DNA of 64,000 bases from Carettochelys insculpta (GCF_033958435.1 NC_134142.1:102123001-102187000), one strand, 5' to 3'. Counted from the stretch's first letter, positions 1 to 12,829 are shown. A program made the numbers and translations. The notes: generated by a model from the sequence alone, not told the origin.

Positions 1-430
1 GCTCGTTCACCCCCCCCCCCCCCGCCAGACCTCCTCCTTGTGTGGCCGCCCGCAGCTGGCCGAGGGCCTTCAGGCTCCCCTGCTCCGCCTGTAGGCGCAG
101 TGTGGGCTGAAGGTCCCCGTGCTGTGATCGCCCTCCCCGCTGCTGGGGTTGTGCGGACCGCCCCTTGCCGCGTGCTGCGCCGCCTCCCCGTCCGCTGCAC
201 CCCAGGCAAGGCCAGACCCGGAGCGGGCTGCACTAGCAGGTGGAGAGGCGGCTCCCGGGGCAGGGCGCTGAGCTGGCCTTTGTTCCATTCGCTTTGGGGG
301 GACGGCCGCAACTGTGGGAAGCGGGATCCCGCTCTCATGCCTTCCTCCTTATTTGTAACCCTAAAGAGCGAGGTTGGTTTTGCCGGGTACTTCTCTTCAG
401 CGTCGTCGTAGTGAAGATGAACCTGCATTA
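1..430. promoter_or_regulatory. CpG-rich block, possible STK33 promoter / first exon
   Basis: This is a GC- and CpG-rich stretch in an otherwise AT-rich region. It opens with a C homopolymer and contains several CGG/CCG clusters up to about 430, where base composition falls. No conserved protein is recognisable in any frame. It lies upstream of STK33 in the same orientation, so a CpG-island promoter with a non-coding first exon is the simplest reading. It could instead be the end of a neighbouring gene or a GC-rich repeat. No TATA box or firm donor site was identified. Confidence 0.4.
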
Positions 431-1029
431 AAACTGCAGCTCAGAAGCACCGTTGCTTCATTCTGGTTTCTCATCTGTTGAGAGAGGGTTGTTGCCAGTG
501 CTGTCCTGCATCTGTACAAGTATTGCAAAGGTAGAGTGGCCACATTGCCCTATGGCAAGTACAGGACACTGGGGACAGGGGCAGGGCTGCTGTCCCATGT
601 CAGGGCTCCTTGCCAGTGGGACTGCTGTTCCAGGGTGAGGCACGGGGGATGGGGGCTCTGTAGCCTCCAAAGGGCAGGTGTCGGGGTGAAGGGATGTGGA
701 GGATGGGGGCTCCAAAGCCTCCCAGCATCTGGGCTCAGGGAATGAAGCAGGAGAAGGAGGCAGCCAACCCATTGAGGGGCTCCCTGGCAGCGGGCACTTC
801 CTCCCCTAAGTGTACGGCACTAAAGAAAAAGGCAACTAGCCTATTGTGGCATTTACTGGCAGCAGGGTCTGTCACCAGGGGGTGTCAGGGAATAGTGCAG
901 CTGCCGCGCAGAGAAGCTTCCCTGCACCAAGAGCTGCTGCCACAAGGGATAGGGCAGCCATGCAGTGGAGGAGTTCCCTGACAGGACAGGCTGCCACCCC
1001 AATACACAGGGGCCAGGGAACAGGAAGCC
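431..1029. other. GC-rich non-coding stretch with short internal repetition
   Basis: No gene was recognised. Around 640-720 a phrase built on GATGGGGGCTC occurs twice about 53 bases apart, so the open frames here are repeat-driven rather than coding. Confidence 0.4.
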
Positions 1030-1135
1030 CTTCAAAATATGGGACAATTTGTCTATTTTGTTAAAAAAGTCAGGATGCTTGTGAGATGGCTTACATAAGG
1101 GACTGTCCTGGTAAAAATGGGACAGATGGTCACTG
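1030..1135 (-). repeat. Dispersed repeat, 'gggacagatggtcac' family
   Basis: The reverse complement resembles 43057-43160: both carry a GGTGACCATCTGTCCCA-type start followed by a block rich in 'tcccatatttggga'. This indicates an interspersed repeat present twice in opposite orientation. Its class cannot be decided here. Confidence 0.5.
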
Positions 1136-2084
1136 TGGGCAAAGGGCATATCATCAGCTTCTTATATGACAGTGGAGAACTCTTAACTCATTTAACAGCA
1201 GCCCTTGCCCCCGGTTAAATTGGTGAAGCCCATGGTACTATTAAAACCATTTAAAGTGTTCTGGAAAGCATACTTCAAAACAGACTGAAGTGCTGCAGAT
1301 GACGCAATTGTCACTTGTATTCCTTTGGAAATCAGCTGCATTGTATATAGACAGTTACTTGTGATCTGTTTTGAAATAAGGTTAACACTAATTAGTTAAT
1401 TAAGATAGAGGTTGTTTTCAAAACAGTTGTCTAGAATGCATAACAGGCCTAGGGAAATAAGACAGCTACCTGTATGTAGTCTGTCTGCATGGAGTCAAAA
1501 AACTGTAGACTAGGCTGCCTGATTGGAAGGCAGTCATTTTTAGTAGCCACTGTAACTTTTGAACTGCCCATCATCTTGGCTACTAGGACATTTTATAACA
1601 AAGATTTATCCTTTTCCAATTAATTCTAATTTTGTAAGAATCAGAAATCAAAATCTATTTTTGCATAATCATCATCTCATAAAATTCCTAAACCTATGTG
1701 TTTCTTTAATTTTAGAAAAAATATTTGAATTTTGTGGATCCTGCTATGTATAGTCTTTGTGGCATAACACATGCAATTCTTCACTTGCATTGTAGCACTA
1801 TTTAAATTTTTATAGCAATAATAAATATTTTAAATGTCTGTTTTAAATCAGCAGTAAGTGTTTTAGTATATTTAACTGAAATTAGTGTTCACAAAAGATA
1901 CTAAATAGAGTCCTGGAAAATGACATTGGTCACAAAACAGATAAGGCAACAGCAGCCTTATCAGATTAGATCAGTTTATCAGTTGTGCTCTAGCCTGGGC
2001 CTGGAGACCAGGTGAAAGAAGTCTGAGTGCTATCTCAAACTTTAGCCTTTCTACTGTAGGTAACCAAAACAAAAAAGCAGTCAT
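1136..2084. other. AT-rich non-coding sequence
   Basis: No gene, repeat family or splice-bounded open frame was recognised in this stretch. Confidence 0.5.
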
Positions 2085-2175
2085 GTAACACTTTAAAGAC
2101 TAACAAAATAATTCATTAGGTAATGAACTTTTGTAGGGCAGATGCACTTCTTCAGATCTGGCATCTTAACTGGTG
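2085..2175 (+). repeat. Penelope-type 3' end fragment (AGACTAACAAAATAATT type)
   Basis: It shares the phrase 'aaagactaacaaaataatt' and the later 'cacttcttcaga' with 54430-54500 and with 32950-33050. This is a truncated dispersed copy. Attribution to the Penelope-like class is by similarity to the tail of the element at 11290-13395. Confidence 0.5.
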
Positions 2176-2524
2176 CACAGAACATTTTTGTATAGGAACT
2201 GATACTTTGATTTATTGTACATTATGTGACCTGACATCTGGAATTTAAGGAGAGCTTAAAAAGCTTGACTGCTTTCTGATCCCAATGTTTTGTTGAACAT
2301 AGTTAAAGCTTATGAAGAGCTATGTATGTATCTTAATTAAATGCTTGTCTGAAATGGCACTGATAGCCTGCCGGGAAAACAACAATTTGCAATCAAACAA
2401 CTCAACATACTTGATTCTCAGTTGAGTTTACCGTAAGTATTTCACATTCTGTCTATAGTGCCTGAAAGGGTCTTAAGAATTAATTAAAATGCTAGCATCT
2501 AACCATTGCGGTTTTGCTTATATA

Positions 2525-2805
2525 CTCAGTGGAACAGCCTACGTGAGGTACAGTCTGATGTTTCTACTGGAGATTTTTTGGAGCATAAGCTTTCGTGGGC
2601 AAAGACCCGCTTTGTCAGATGCGTCTGAGGTTGATGAATTTCCACTCCATATGGCTAAATACAGTACCTTGCCATGGGGATGAGTATCAGAGGGGTATCT
2701 GTGTTAGTCTGTATCTACGAAAATGAGAAGTCCTGTGCCACCATACAGACTAACAGATTTTTTGGAGCATAAGCCTTACGGGGCAAAGACCCACTTTGTC
2801 AAATA
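2525..2805 (+). repeat. Two adjacent Penelope-type 3' end copies
   Basis: Two head-to-tail copies (about 2525-2640 and 2683-2805) both contain 'ttttttggagcataagc' followed by a 'gggcaaagaccc...ctttgtca' block. The second also has 'cagaggggtatctgtgtta' and 'aagtcctgtgccacca'. The reverse complement of the same phrases occurs at 13290-13385, the 3' tail of the reverse-transcriptase element, so these look like tail-only insertions. Confidence 0.6.
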
Positions 2806-3942
2806 CATGTCAGGAGGCATTTGTTGGATGCTTTGTAAGATGCTTGTCTGTGTTAGAGAATTTCCCTGCCATTTGAAGAACTGATGGAGCCAAATTCCGT
2901 TTTAATGTGGATGGATTCAGTTTCTTTGAAGGAGCTGAATTAGTCATTCTGAAATTGATTTTTGACCCTGTTGAACTTCTGTTGAAATGTTGTGGAATTG
3001 AAATGTAGTATTAACAGTTTTATTATAATTCTGACTTGGGAAAAACTGATTCTGGTGAGGTAAGAAAGGAATTAATTGTCTTCAAGGACTTGTTAAAAGT
3101 AAAAGCAAATGACTGGAATGTCTAAAATATTTTCATTATGCATAAAACACATTTAGAACTAAACTGTACACTGATCTGTCTTAAGTCAATATGGGAAAAG
3201 ACAGTAAATATGTGGAAATTATTTCTGTATAGCTAAAGGTGGATTATGAACTTTGGCTCTCAGAAAATTTTTCTCCTGTCCACAATAGATAATATATTTA
3301 TAGTGCATTTCAGATGACTGACTTATATTTAATTGGATTAATTTGTATAAGGAAAACAGGGACAAGTTATATGCTTTTTTTTTTTCTAAAGACCGTTTTT
3401 CTTTCTTTCATAAAGCCATCTGAGTGTTCTTTGTTGTTATTTGTTAATTTTCACTCTTTTCTAGATATGCAAAATTATCTTTAGTTGAAGGTTCAGTCCA
3501 CAATTTCTAGTAGGCAAACGATGTATCTAGCTCTTCTTCTTGTGATTAATTCTTATCAGCTTCAAACAATGTTTACTGTTTAAATCATGCGGAAGATTGA
3601 AGAAACACAAGACACTAGTCAGATGCAATTTGAAAATTGTCCAATGTGTGTTTCATGGAATGGTATCTTTGTGATACCATCATATCATATTAAGCTGTTT
3701 AGTATCCTGCATTTTTGCTTCTTTCCTCAATTGAAATTTTAGCTGAATGAGGAGTGAAGAAGTGGGCCTTAGCTTTCTAATGGGGGGAAATATTGAATAG
3801 CATTTTTGTATCCTATAGACATGCTTTACATCACAGTGTATTAAATATAGTAATAAATTATGTATATAATACAGTATTAGAAAGAATGTGTGGTTTTGAT
3901 GTTCTCTTGAAAAGTACAAATATGTTCTTTAAACAATACTTA
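2806..3942. other. AT-rich non-coding sequence
   Basis: Mostly AT-rich DNA without a supported coding region or a recognisable repeat. Open frames are short and lack protein-like conservation. Confidence 0.5.
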
Positions 3943-4170
3943 GGCCTGGTCTACACTAGTAGATTAAGTTGAATTTAAGGGTCTAAGTTTGATTTTTTTA
4001 TAAACTATGCATTTGCACTCCAGTGCTCAACAGATCAATTTTAAGGATCTCTAATGTCGACTTTTGTAATGCTGACTTCCCCTGGAAGTAACTTGAGAGG
4101 TTGAATTTATAAAGTTGAACTGTATAGGCGGAGACTGCAGTGTTAGTAAAACTGATTTTACGAGCTTTTA
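3943..4170. mobile_element. Truncated terminal-inverted-repeat element, left end only
   Basis: It begins GGCCTGGTCTACACTAG, close to the terminal sequence of the other Harbinger-like short elements in this window. No matching right end was found before 5504, so it appears truncated or interrupted by the GC-rich repeat that follows. Confidence 0.5.
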
Positions 4171-4369
4171 AACTAACCCCCAGTGCTCCTCAAGGTGTCC
4201 TTTCTGGTCATTGCTCCACCCCCACTGCTCCCCAGGTGTGCAGGAAGTAGGAAACAGGAACCCTGGTATTCTGAATTCGTTTCTTTATGATCAGCATGTT
4301 GCTTGCATCTAGCCACTTCAGGGAGCCCAAACATGGAACCATCAGGAGAGCCAGGGTCTCAGTACGACT

Positions 4370-5400
4370 GGCTGGCTAGCCCCTGCCCAACTGCAGCACA
4401 TGGCAGCTTGGCTGTGAGGACCAGACAGCGGCACATGAGACAGCTGGACAGCATGTCCTGCATGAGATGAAGACTTCTTCCTTGCTCAGGACATAGGAGA
4501 GGCTAAAATACATTTTTCTGTACTTCACATTTGTACGTGGTAGCCTCCCTCCCACACAGGTGCCATGCAGTTGGGGGTTTAGCCGCCATCTCATCACGTG
4601 GTTAGCGCCTCCCCTCCAGTGCCATGCAGCTGGTGGTCCACCCTACACCCTACTACAGCACGTGGTGGCTAGGCTGTGGGGGTCATGCTTGTAGGAGAGG
4701 CTGAGAAAACTTCTGCAGTTCAAATTTCTATAGAGCAGCCCTCCTCCCTGACAGGCGCCTTGCAGTTGGGGGGTCTAGTCCCTGCCCAACCAGACCATGT
4801 GGCTTGCTCACGCCCTGCCACACCACATGCCAGCTGTGCAGCGTGGACCATTCTTTCTAGGCAGCAGCATGTCCTGGCCTGCCCAGGGTGAAGGCTCCCC
4901 CTGCGCAGCAAAGATATTCAGGGGCTGTTGCTGGGGAGAAGGCTCTGCCCATGGCAAAGATTTTCTGGGGCTGGCTGGCCCCTGTAAGGCAACATGTGAC
5001 GGGGTGGGGGGAGGCTTCCCCCAGCAGGGCCACATCTATGTTCTGGTGACTGCACCCTGTTAATAGGGCCAGCTGAGGCTTGCGGGGCTGGTTCTAGCTG
5101 CATCTGTGGGCCTGGCCCCCCTGTCTCCAGAGGACAGACAACATCGTGTTAACAGATGCTGGCTGAGGTTTGGGGGGCCAGTACTGGCAGCATCTATGTG
5201 GGCTGGCACCCCCCTCTCCAGAGGACAGACAGTTAACAGGTGCCTCAGCTGGCCGCTGCCAGCTGAGCTTTGGCGGGCCGGTCCTGGCTGTACCTGTGTT
5301 CTGGGTTGGCTTCCCCACCTATGCATACTGCTTCAGTACTCTCCCATCCCAAACTGTGTGGTTTGGGGACGTTACACAGTATCCTGTTTGTTGCATTTTT
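4370..5400. repeat. GC-rich block with degenerate tandem repeats
   Basis: Phrases recur at regular spacing. 'aggagaggct' occurs near 4494 and 4692, and 'GCCATGCAG' or a near variant near 4561, 4621 and 4757. A unit beginning GCTGAG and containing 'ccagaggacagaca' starts at 5072, 5162 and 5262 (periods of 90 and 100). Many overlapping frames stay open on both strands, which is expected of GC-rich tandem sequence. No recognisable protein is encoded. Confidence 0.6.
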
Positions 5401-5403
5401 TCC

Positions 5404-6057
5404 TGGGGGGAGGAAGAGGGCATTCTATTTGGCTATCTAACTGTACTCTCTTAATGAAAATTTGCTGTGCATAGTCAATCCTTCAAAGTCTTTACCAGAG
5501 TAAGGGTATATCTACACTAAGAGAGAAAGTCACCTTTATACCACTAGATTTTATGAGGTCTAAGTTGAGCATCCACACCTGTTCACAAAGTCAACATAGT
5601 GTGTTTCCACTATATTGCCTAAGGTCAACTGTTGCAGCAGTGCATTGTGGCACCTATCCCACAGTTTCTGCAGCCCTGCTGCATTTTGGGATTTGTTTTG
5701 CTCCCTTATGTGCTGCCTGACCCTGTGAAAGGTATTCTTTCACTAGGGGAAAACTGAGGTACCTGTTAATATGGTGCAGTTAGCTGGAGCGCAGACACCC
5801 TAATATGTGGGATTGACAGCACTCTCGAGTTCAGCTGTCCTTAGGCAATGTAGTGGAGACACACTATGTCGACTTTGTGAACAGGTGTGGATGCTCAACT
5901 TCAACTTCATAAAATTTAGTGGTATAAAGTTGACTTTATTTCTTAGTGTAGATATACCCTTACTCTGGTGAATACTTCAAAGGATTGAGTATGCATAGAG
6001 AATTTTCATTAGGAAAGTATAGATAGCTAGCCAAATAGAATGCCCCCTTCCTCCCCA
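5404..6057. repeat. Long composite inverted repeat
   Basis: The left arm (about 5404-5632) matches the reverse complement of the right arm (about 5835-6057) with scattered mismatches; about 200 bases of non-palindromic spacer lie between them. The arms include the termini of the short element at 5504-5959 but continue roughly 100 bases outside them on each side. Shared outer phrases include 'gcattctatttggcta' and, inverted, 'tagccaaatagaatgc'. Confidence 0.8.
5504..5959. mobile_element. Foldback MITE, GGGTATATCTACAC termini
   Basis: The left end reads GGGTATATCTACACTAAG and the right end is its reverse complement, 456 bases apart. The two arms match over about 130 bases, including 'gcatccacacctgttcac'. 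No coding capacity. The terminal TCTACACTA core is shared with the other Harbinger-like short elements here. Flanking triplets are TAA and TTA, so a target duplication is not demonstrated. Confidence 0.75.
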
Positions 6058-9000
6058 CAGACAAGCATCCCCATCCTTCCCCCAGCTGTATATTCTGGTA
6101 ACTCACTGCAGCTAGGGCCAATGGGATCCCAGGAGCTGTGCTGCTCTGGGCTGGGGACTCTGCGGGCATGCCAGGGAAGCAGGAGCCATGTCAGGCTGGG
6201 GCTGCTGGGACCGTGTTGAGCTGCAGGAGTTGCTTGGCTCCCAGCTGGAGGTGCAGGAGTCTCACAGCTCCAGGTGGGAGTGGTGCGTCTGCGCAGGGGC
6301 TGAAGGAGCCACACAGCTGGGGAAAGTGCTGCAGGGGCTGCCTCTGCTGCTACTGCTGCACGTGCATCACACCAGGTGTTGGGGGGTGTGCGGGGAGCGG
6401 GCAGAGGGGGTCTCTATGCATGCAGCTCTGCTGAGCTGCATTTCACCACACCCTGGTGCCCTGTTCACCAACTGTATTGGACAGCACGGCTTTGATATAT
6501 TTAGTGTAATTGCATTTGACTTAAAGAGGTCAGCAGGTTTAAAAGAGGTCAGCATCCTTTTTACACAATTCTTTCTCTAATCCTGTGTGATTTTGTGTTA
6601 GGAAAACAAGAAGTTGGGAAAATGCAGTCCCTCACTTATTAATCGTCTTTATAAAAATAAAATGATCACTTACAAAGGTGATATGGAATAATCTCTGTAC
6701 TTAACTTCTGGGCTTTTTTAGACATGGAATGGTGGTGAGAGCAAAAGTTTTCAGAAAGTAGTTGCATCTCATTTTTGAAGGTCCTTGCAAGATACAAACA
6801 AGAACTATACATCATATGGTATAATACAGTTAAGAAGAAGATCAAAATTCAGTGGAGGAGAAAAATGACAATAACTGCATACTTACCTGTACTAGAATAT
6901 ATATGTGCGCTGTCTTTTGGAATATTAAAAGTATTGCTATTCAAGCAGGTATTGTGCACATCTAAATACTGCATGTAACATTTTAAAATCTACTTTTTAT
7001 GTGAAACCCGATATAGAAGACATGCAAAATCCTTTATATGTAGTTGTCATTGGCGGGTCTTTTCCCAAAGGAACAGAGATTTGCATGCTGTATCTGTTCT
7101 ATGACTCAGATTTTGAGTAGGGATGTGATGAAAATCTTTTTAGTAAACTTTCGTGATGGTCTCACAATCAGTGTATTTGTTAGCAAAAAAGCCCATTTAT
7201 CAGTGGAACTTACTACATGCTCTCCTGGAATTGAAATAAATGTAATGTGTTTTTATAATATTTTAGCAGATACAGATTTTTCTGGTCTGCAGATGCTTAC
7301 TATGGGAATCCACAGCTGTAATACCTCATCTATAATTTTTAAAAATAAATCTGTTAGCAATCTGGATAATTAGTCTCTGTCACCATTGGTGACTTCTTTT
7401 GACCTCAGCAGACCTCATTCATCAGTGTTTTTACAGTGAATTTGTTTTCAGAGTTGAAGCACAACTATAATTCCTTTTGACTCCAGTTTGCATGGTGAGT
7501 GTTCTAAATTTGTGAAAATTGAGATCATGGTGTGTTCAAATTTTATATATATAGTCCACTGTTTAACAAGTACATTTGCTTCATGGAATTCTGAAAAAGT
7601 CCAGTAAATAATGCATGTGCCTGTGATTTCTGATATATCTAGGGGGAGCTTAATCATGGTTTTGTTAATACTCATATTCTCATTCCAAATATATTGTACA
7701 TTGTATTTACCATAATAAAAGAATGTGTCTTCAAAGGAACTGTTATCAGAGTTTGTTCCAGCTGACACTGAAATTCAGCAGCTGCAATGTTTGATGTGCA
7801 AGGAGAGCCTGTGGCCTCTGCTGTTTGTGCCACTGTATGCATTTAGATAGTGCATGAAGTGGCCCTCTTGAAATTCTTTCATGACATTAGGCAAAAAAAC
7901 TATAGAAGGTAAAGCTGCTTGTTACCACAACTAATTTGTTCATGTGCTGAACTGGAGTCTTGAGATGTAATGAGGAGGAAAGCAAAAATAGTTACAGTTA
8001 GGCGGCAAGTACCTTGTCTGTAACTTGGGATGTATTCTTGGTAGATTGAGAGAGAGTGAAACTTGTTCACATTTTTCTCAATATGCTCATCTCAGGAACA
8101 GCAATGGTGCGATGAAGAAGAAAGTTACCTCATGTAAAATGAAGGTGTGTTTCTAGCTAAAATGATCTAGAAGATAGCTGAAGACACCAGGTTGTGGGAA
8201 AGGACATCCTTCAAACTATAGAGCTAATGTTTTTGACATCCATTATTGAGAGTTGCTCTGATTTTCTTATTTTACAATACCGTTTATTTATTCATAAGTT
8301 CTTTTTGCATTCCTGCTGGTGTAGTTCCTTTTTCCATGCAACGTCCTTATGTCAAGCTGTGAACTGAAAAGTGTGTTCTGGATTAGCTTTCATTATGTGC
8401 TGCATAACTAATGTTGGTGGATAAAGGTTTTGTATAATTTACATTAGAGAATCAGATTGCTTGACCTTTGTGCTTAGTACAAAAACGTGTGAACGATATG
8501 TTAATCATAGGAAGTCAAATAAAATATAGTCCAGATAGTAAACAGGTCATTCAAAATGGATTTTAGAACTTAGAAGAAGTTTCCACAAATTCAGAAAAAT
8601 CCTTCCTAAATAGTGAATGCTGCACTCCGACAGGTTAAGGCAGAAATGCCAGATTGTAGGAAAGTGAAGTTTCAGTGTAGGAGGAATGAGAAGCCACAAA
8701 AATATACTGAAGTAATTCAAGACATATATACCAGCAAGCAGCAGGATCAGAAAGAAGAAAACATGAAACCCAATATGCCTTCCACATGTGAATTTGTTAA
8801 TCCTATCATTTCCATCTTTCTTTTCTACCAGTCCTTTTTCTAAAAACAATTTGATATTTCTTAAACTCAGTAAATGTTATTGTTTAATTTCTGACACAAG
8901 GCAAATACCAAGTTTCTTTGCTGGAACCTACATTTGGGGGACAAGAAGGAGAAAAAAAACATGAGAAATGAGTAAATTTCTCTGAATAGGTATTTTATTA

Positions 9001-9585
9001 GTTGCATTTTGAAAGAATACAGCACCTTAAGCCTGACATCTTTCGTGTTTAAAAATCTAAATAAATGAGTTTTAAGGTAAACCTTAAATAAATGTATAGG
9101 GTTTTAATGACCGAATACCCAAAGAGCTTACTACTTACACCATTTAGAAAGCAGTTTGTCTTTTCACACTTAGTAGTTAAGTAACTGAAGAAGTTCTGAG
9201 ATGAAAACCTTAACTTGCAAATTGGTTCATTTCCAAAATGTGAAATGAGTGTGTGATTTTTAGATTAGAAGTAAGTGCTAACTGCTGAATATAAACTCTT
9301 ATTTATGTTTTTGTAAATTGACCTCCAAGAACAATTTCAGTTGGAGAAGAGACAGTACTTATTTTTTTAATAAATGATAGATCAGTTCCATGTAAGCTGT
9401 GATTGAAAGAAAATGTGGAACAAAGATGCCACCTTGTGGGAGATAACTTAGTTGGTGTCATTGGCTGCTAGTTAGGTTTTAGATTGTTTTCGTATAGTAA
9501 GCACTGATGGTTCATTTTAGTTTTATTGTTCACTCAGGTTTTTGGATGATGTAGCTATATATAATAATTACAGTTGTCTTTCTAG
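6058..9585. other. Non-coding sequence, mostly AT-rich
   Basis: A GC-rich patch runs from 6060 to 6450; the rest is AT-rich. I saw no conserved protein, RNA gene or clear transposon terminus. It is either the first intron of STK33 or its upstream flank, depending on where transcription starts. Confidence 0.45.
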
Positions 9586-9621
9586 TCTCGTCTACTACAC
9601 GAATGGCCACAATAATTAAAG
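9586..9621 (+). CDS. STK33: Candidate small 5' exon of STK33 (alternative start)
   Basis: A 36-base segment follows a polypyrimidine-AG acceptor (ttgtctttctag) and is followed by a consensus donor, G|GTAAGT. It contains an ATG at 9603 giving MATIIK plus one base. Joined to the exon starting at 35404, that base completes a valine codon, and the frame runs without a stop through 16 more codons into the ATG at 35454. This would add 23 residues to STK33. The in-frame join could be chance, and the ATG context is weak at -3. It could equally be an untranslated exon or a false splice pair. Confidence 0.4.
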
Positions 9622-11289
9622 GTAAGTTCTTCTGTGCCCACTGTTCTCATAATTTTGGCACCAAATTCTTTAAGCTTTTGTTTTTCTGCGTTAAAGTGAA
9701 GTTGTATGACTCGTTCATATTGTTTGTTTCATAAATGTTTAGAAAATATTGCCCAACACAAAGGTATGCTCTAAGTTCAGTGAATCATGGCTCTCGGGTA
9801 AAGGCATGGATTCTACATGCATGTACTAAATTTGGAATTTGGGAGTATCCCTTCAATCTTTGAGTTTTTTATTTATTTCAACTAGGACTATGTGGTCAAA
9901 GCAAATTAGGAATAGTGAGTATTGGGAGACTAGGGGGTTATCTGTTTGTTTCACTAGCTGAATAACACAGCAGGCAGTGGGGATCCAGGAAGGGTGAAAT
10001 TAATGGAATAACTGGTCAAGCTATCTGGAGTGGATCACAAATGTGGGTACCAACCTCAGGGCACACTGTCAAGAAGCATGGTCCATCTCCCATATTGGTT
10101 GTATGTTCTGTGATTAGATTTCACCAACCAAGTAGCAAGAGTGAGCTCTACAAGCCCTAAAACAGCCTTACTATGGATTCACCTAGACCACAGCGCCCAA
10201 CTTGCCACCCAGGCAAGCCTGCCTTTGTGATACATGAGACCTTACATCAAAAATCCCAACAATATTTAGGTTATTCCCAGTCCCTACAGACAAGTCACAT
10301 TACTCTGGTCAATTGCACCCCCAGAGCTCTCACCAAAGACAGCTCTTGCAGCCAATCCTGTAATAAACGGACTAAAGATATATTATATAAAAAAGAGGAG
10401 ATTGTTATTTACAAGGTTAAAGCAGGTAACAAATGAACTGTGGTTGTAGATTCCAAAAGAAAATAGAATTTTCTCTGATAAGCAAAGTCCATATGTCCTT
10501 TAGGGGTAATCCAGGCAAAATAGTTGGAGTTGTTTTGCTCATATTTGCCCCTTTTGAGTCCTTGCAGTAAAAAGAACCCCGTTTCTTCCTGTTGGGGATT
10601 TTTATCCTCTTCTCCCCAGAGACAAGCTGATGAAGTACTTTTTCTGGAAGGGGTGAGGAATGCAGTTAAAAATCTTTTGTTTGTTTTTTGATGACTCAAA
10701 ATGGCTCTTCTACTTTCAAAGGGCTTCTGTTTGAGTAGGATAGCCTCACATTTCTGTTATGCAAATGCAGGCTTCTCTCCTGTTTAATTACAGAGGTTTG
10801 CAATACAAAAATTCAGTTTAAGCTTATACTATGGCCTACAGATAAAAATGAGATCAGTACATGCACCATCCTGATACACAGATGAACTAAATCAGTGCCT
10901 GCATTTGTGATAGGTGTCTTTCACACCCAAAACCCAACAATTTTCACATTCTGTGTTTACTCAAGGGAATAGAACAGCAGAGATGATCCACAGCAGTAAC
11001 TTCAGCGTAATGACTGATCTATGTCTTCAAATGAGCCTTAGCTTTAAAATGCTGTGCTCAACAATCATGATTGTCTTCTAACTTTTGAACTTACTGTGTC
11101 CCCAAATCCACTGTGAGTGTGACAATTTATGGTATTACTAACTCTCACAGCTGTGTAGTGAGTAATGTGATTTTGACCTTATGAGCTTTTAGGCTCACAG
11201 GTGTAGGACTTGGATTGGTGAATGCTTCCTGGGTTGCAAAATGTGACTACTGCTGTCCAGTTTGACATAGAAGTCTTTATAACTGACTT
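9622..11289. other. Non-coding sequence, possible unclassified repeat around 10140-10440
   Basis: The section around 10140-10440 has a repeat-like, moderately GC-rich character compared with its surroundings, but I could not assign it to a family. The rest is AT-rich with nothing recognisable. Confidence 0.35.
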
Positions 11290-11739
11290 ACGAATTTTGC
11301 CCATGTGTCAGCATTTGGTGAAGGTCTGTACAGTTACTCACCTCTGACATTGTCACCCAAGAGACTGACAAAGGAGGTGCTGTTGTCATCCCGAGTAGGA
11401 CAGACTACCAAAAGGAGGCTGTCAGGCAACTCTCCAGAACTGCATTCTACAAGCCACTGTTCCAGGATCCCAGTGAGGAGTACACAAAGAAACTACAGCA
11501 TCTGCTCAAGACCCTCCCTACACAAACACAGGAACAAATCTACACAGACACACCCCCTTGAATCCTAACCAGGTTTATTTTATCTAGTACCCAAGGTCCA
11601 TAAACCTGGGAATCCCAGATACCCCATCATCTCAGGTATTGGCACTCTCGCTACACTACAAGATTGTCTGGGTACGTGGGCTCTCTACTCAGACCCTACG
11701 CTACCAGCACTCCCTAAGCTTTCTTCAAGATACCACCGA

Positions 11740-12315
11740 CTTTCTTAGGAAACTACAATTCATTGGTGACCTTCCTGAAAACACCATCTTGGTCACCATG
11801 GATGTAGAGGCCCTTTACACCCATATCCCACATGAAAATGGACTTCAAGCTGTTAGGAGCATTATCCCTGATGAGACCGCAGCACAAATGGTGGCAGAGC
11901 TTTGTGACTTGTCCTCACCCACAACTATTTCAGATTTGAGGACAATTTATACCTTCAAATCAGTGGCACTGCTATGGGCACCCACATGGCCCCACAGTAC
12001 ATTAACGTTTTTATGGCTGACCTGGAACAGCGCCTCCTCAGCTCTTGTGCCCTAGTACCCCTCCTCTTTTGCTACATGGATGACATCATCATCTGGACCC
12101 ATTGGAAAGAGGCTCTTGAAGAGTTCCACTATGATTTCAACAATTACCACCCAACCATCAACCTCAGCCTGGATCAGTCCACACAAGAGATCCATTTCCT
12201 GGACGTTACTGTGCAAATAAGTGATGGTCACATAAACACCAGTCTATACTGGAAACCCAAGGACCACTCTGCTTACCTACATGCCTCCAGCTTCCATCCA
12301 GGACACACTACATGA
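11740..12315 (+). pseudogene. Penelope-type reverse transcriptase core, frameshifted
   Basis: Two overlapping frames carry the RT. The first (to about 11965) contains 'LVTMDVEALYTHIP', the motif A region with its catalytic aspartate. The second contains 'PLLFCYMDDIIIW', the motif C region with both catalytic aspartates, followed by 'IHFLDVTV' and 'TSLYWKPKDHSAYLH', a typical thumb-side block of this class. The frame change between the two falls near 11960-12000. Known role of the family: target-primed copying of its RNA in the nucleus. This copy is inactive by inference. Confidence 0.85.
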
Positions 12316-12829
12316 TCCATTGTATACAGCGAGGCACTAAGGTACAACTATATTTGCTCAAATCCTTCAGACAGAGACAAGCATTTGCAAAACCTTTACC
12401 AAGCTTTTCTGAAACTACAGTATCCACCTAAGGAAATAAAGAAGCAGATTGACAGAGCCAGATGTGTACCCAGAAGCCCCCTGCTACAAGAGAGGCCCAA
12501 CAAGGAAAACGAGAACACCACTGGCCATCACATACAGCCCCCCGCTAAAGCCTCTGTGGCACATCATCAGTGATCTACAACTCATCCTGCACAAAGCTCT
12601 TTCCCTCTCACAGATCTTGGGAGGCAGGCCAGTCTTCACCTACAGACAGCCTGCCAACTTTAAACAAATTCTCACCAGTAACAATAGACCACACCACAAT
12701 AACTCTAAACCTGGAACCAATCCCTGCAACAAACCTCGGCACCAACTCTACTCACATGTCTCCACCAGCAATATCATCACAGGACCTAACCACGTCAACC
12801 ACACCATCAGGGGCTCTTTCACTTGCACA

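Noticed and set aside
458..772. 104-codon - strand frame near the 5' block
   Set aside because: GC-rich sequence with short internal repetition and no recognisable domain. Opposite-strand frames are equally long.
9603..9660. Reading through 9621 into the intron as a short protein
   Set aside because: A consensus donor lies at 9622 and no conserved peptide follows, so splicing or no exon at all is more likely.
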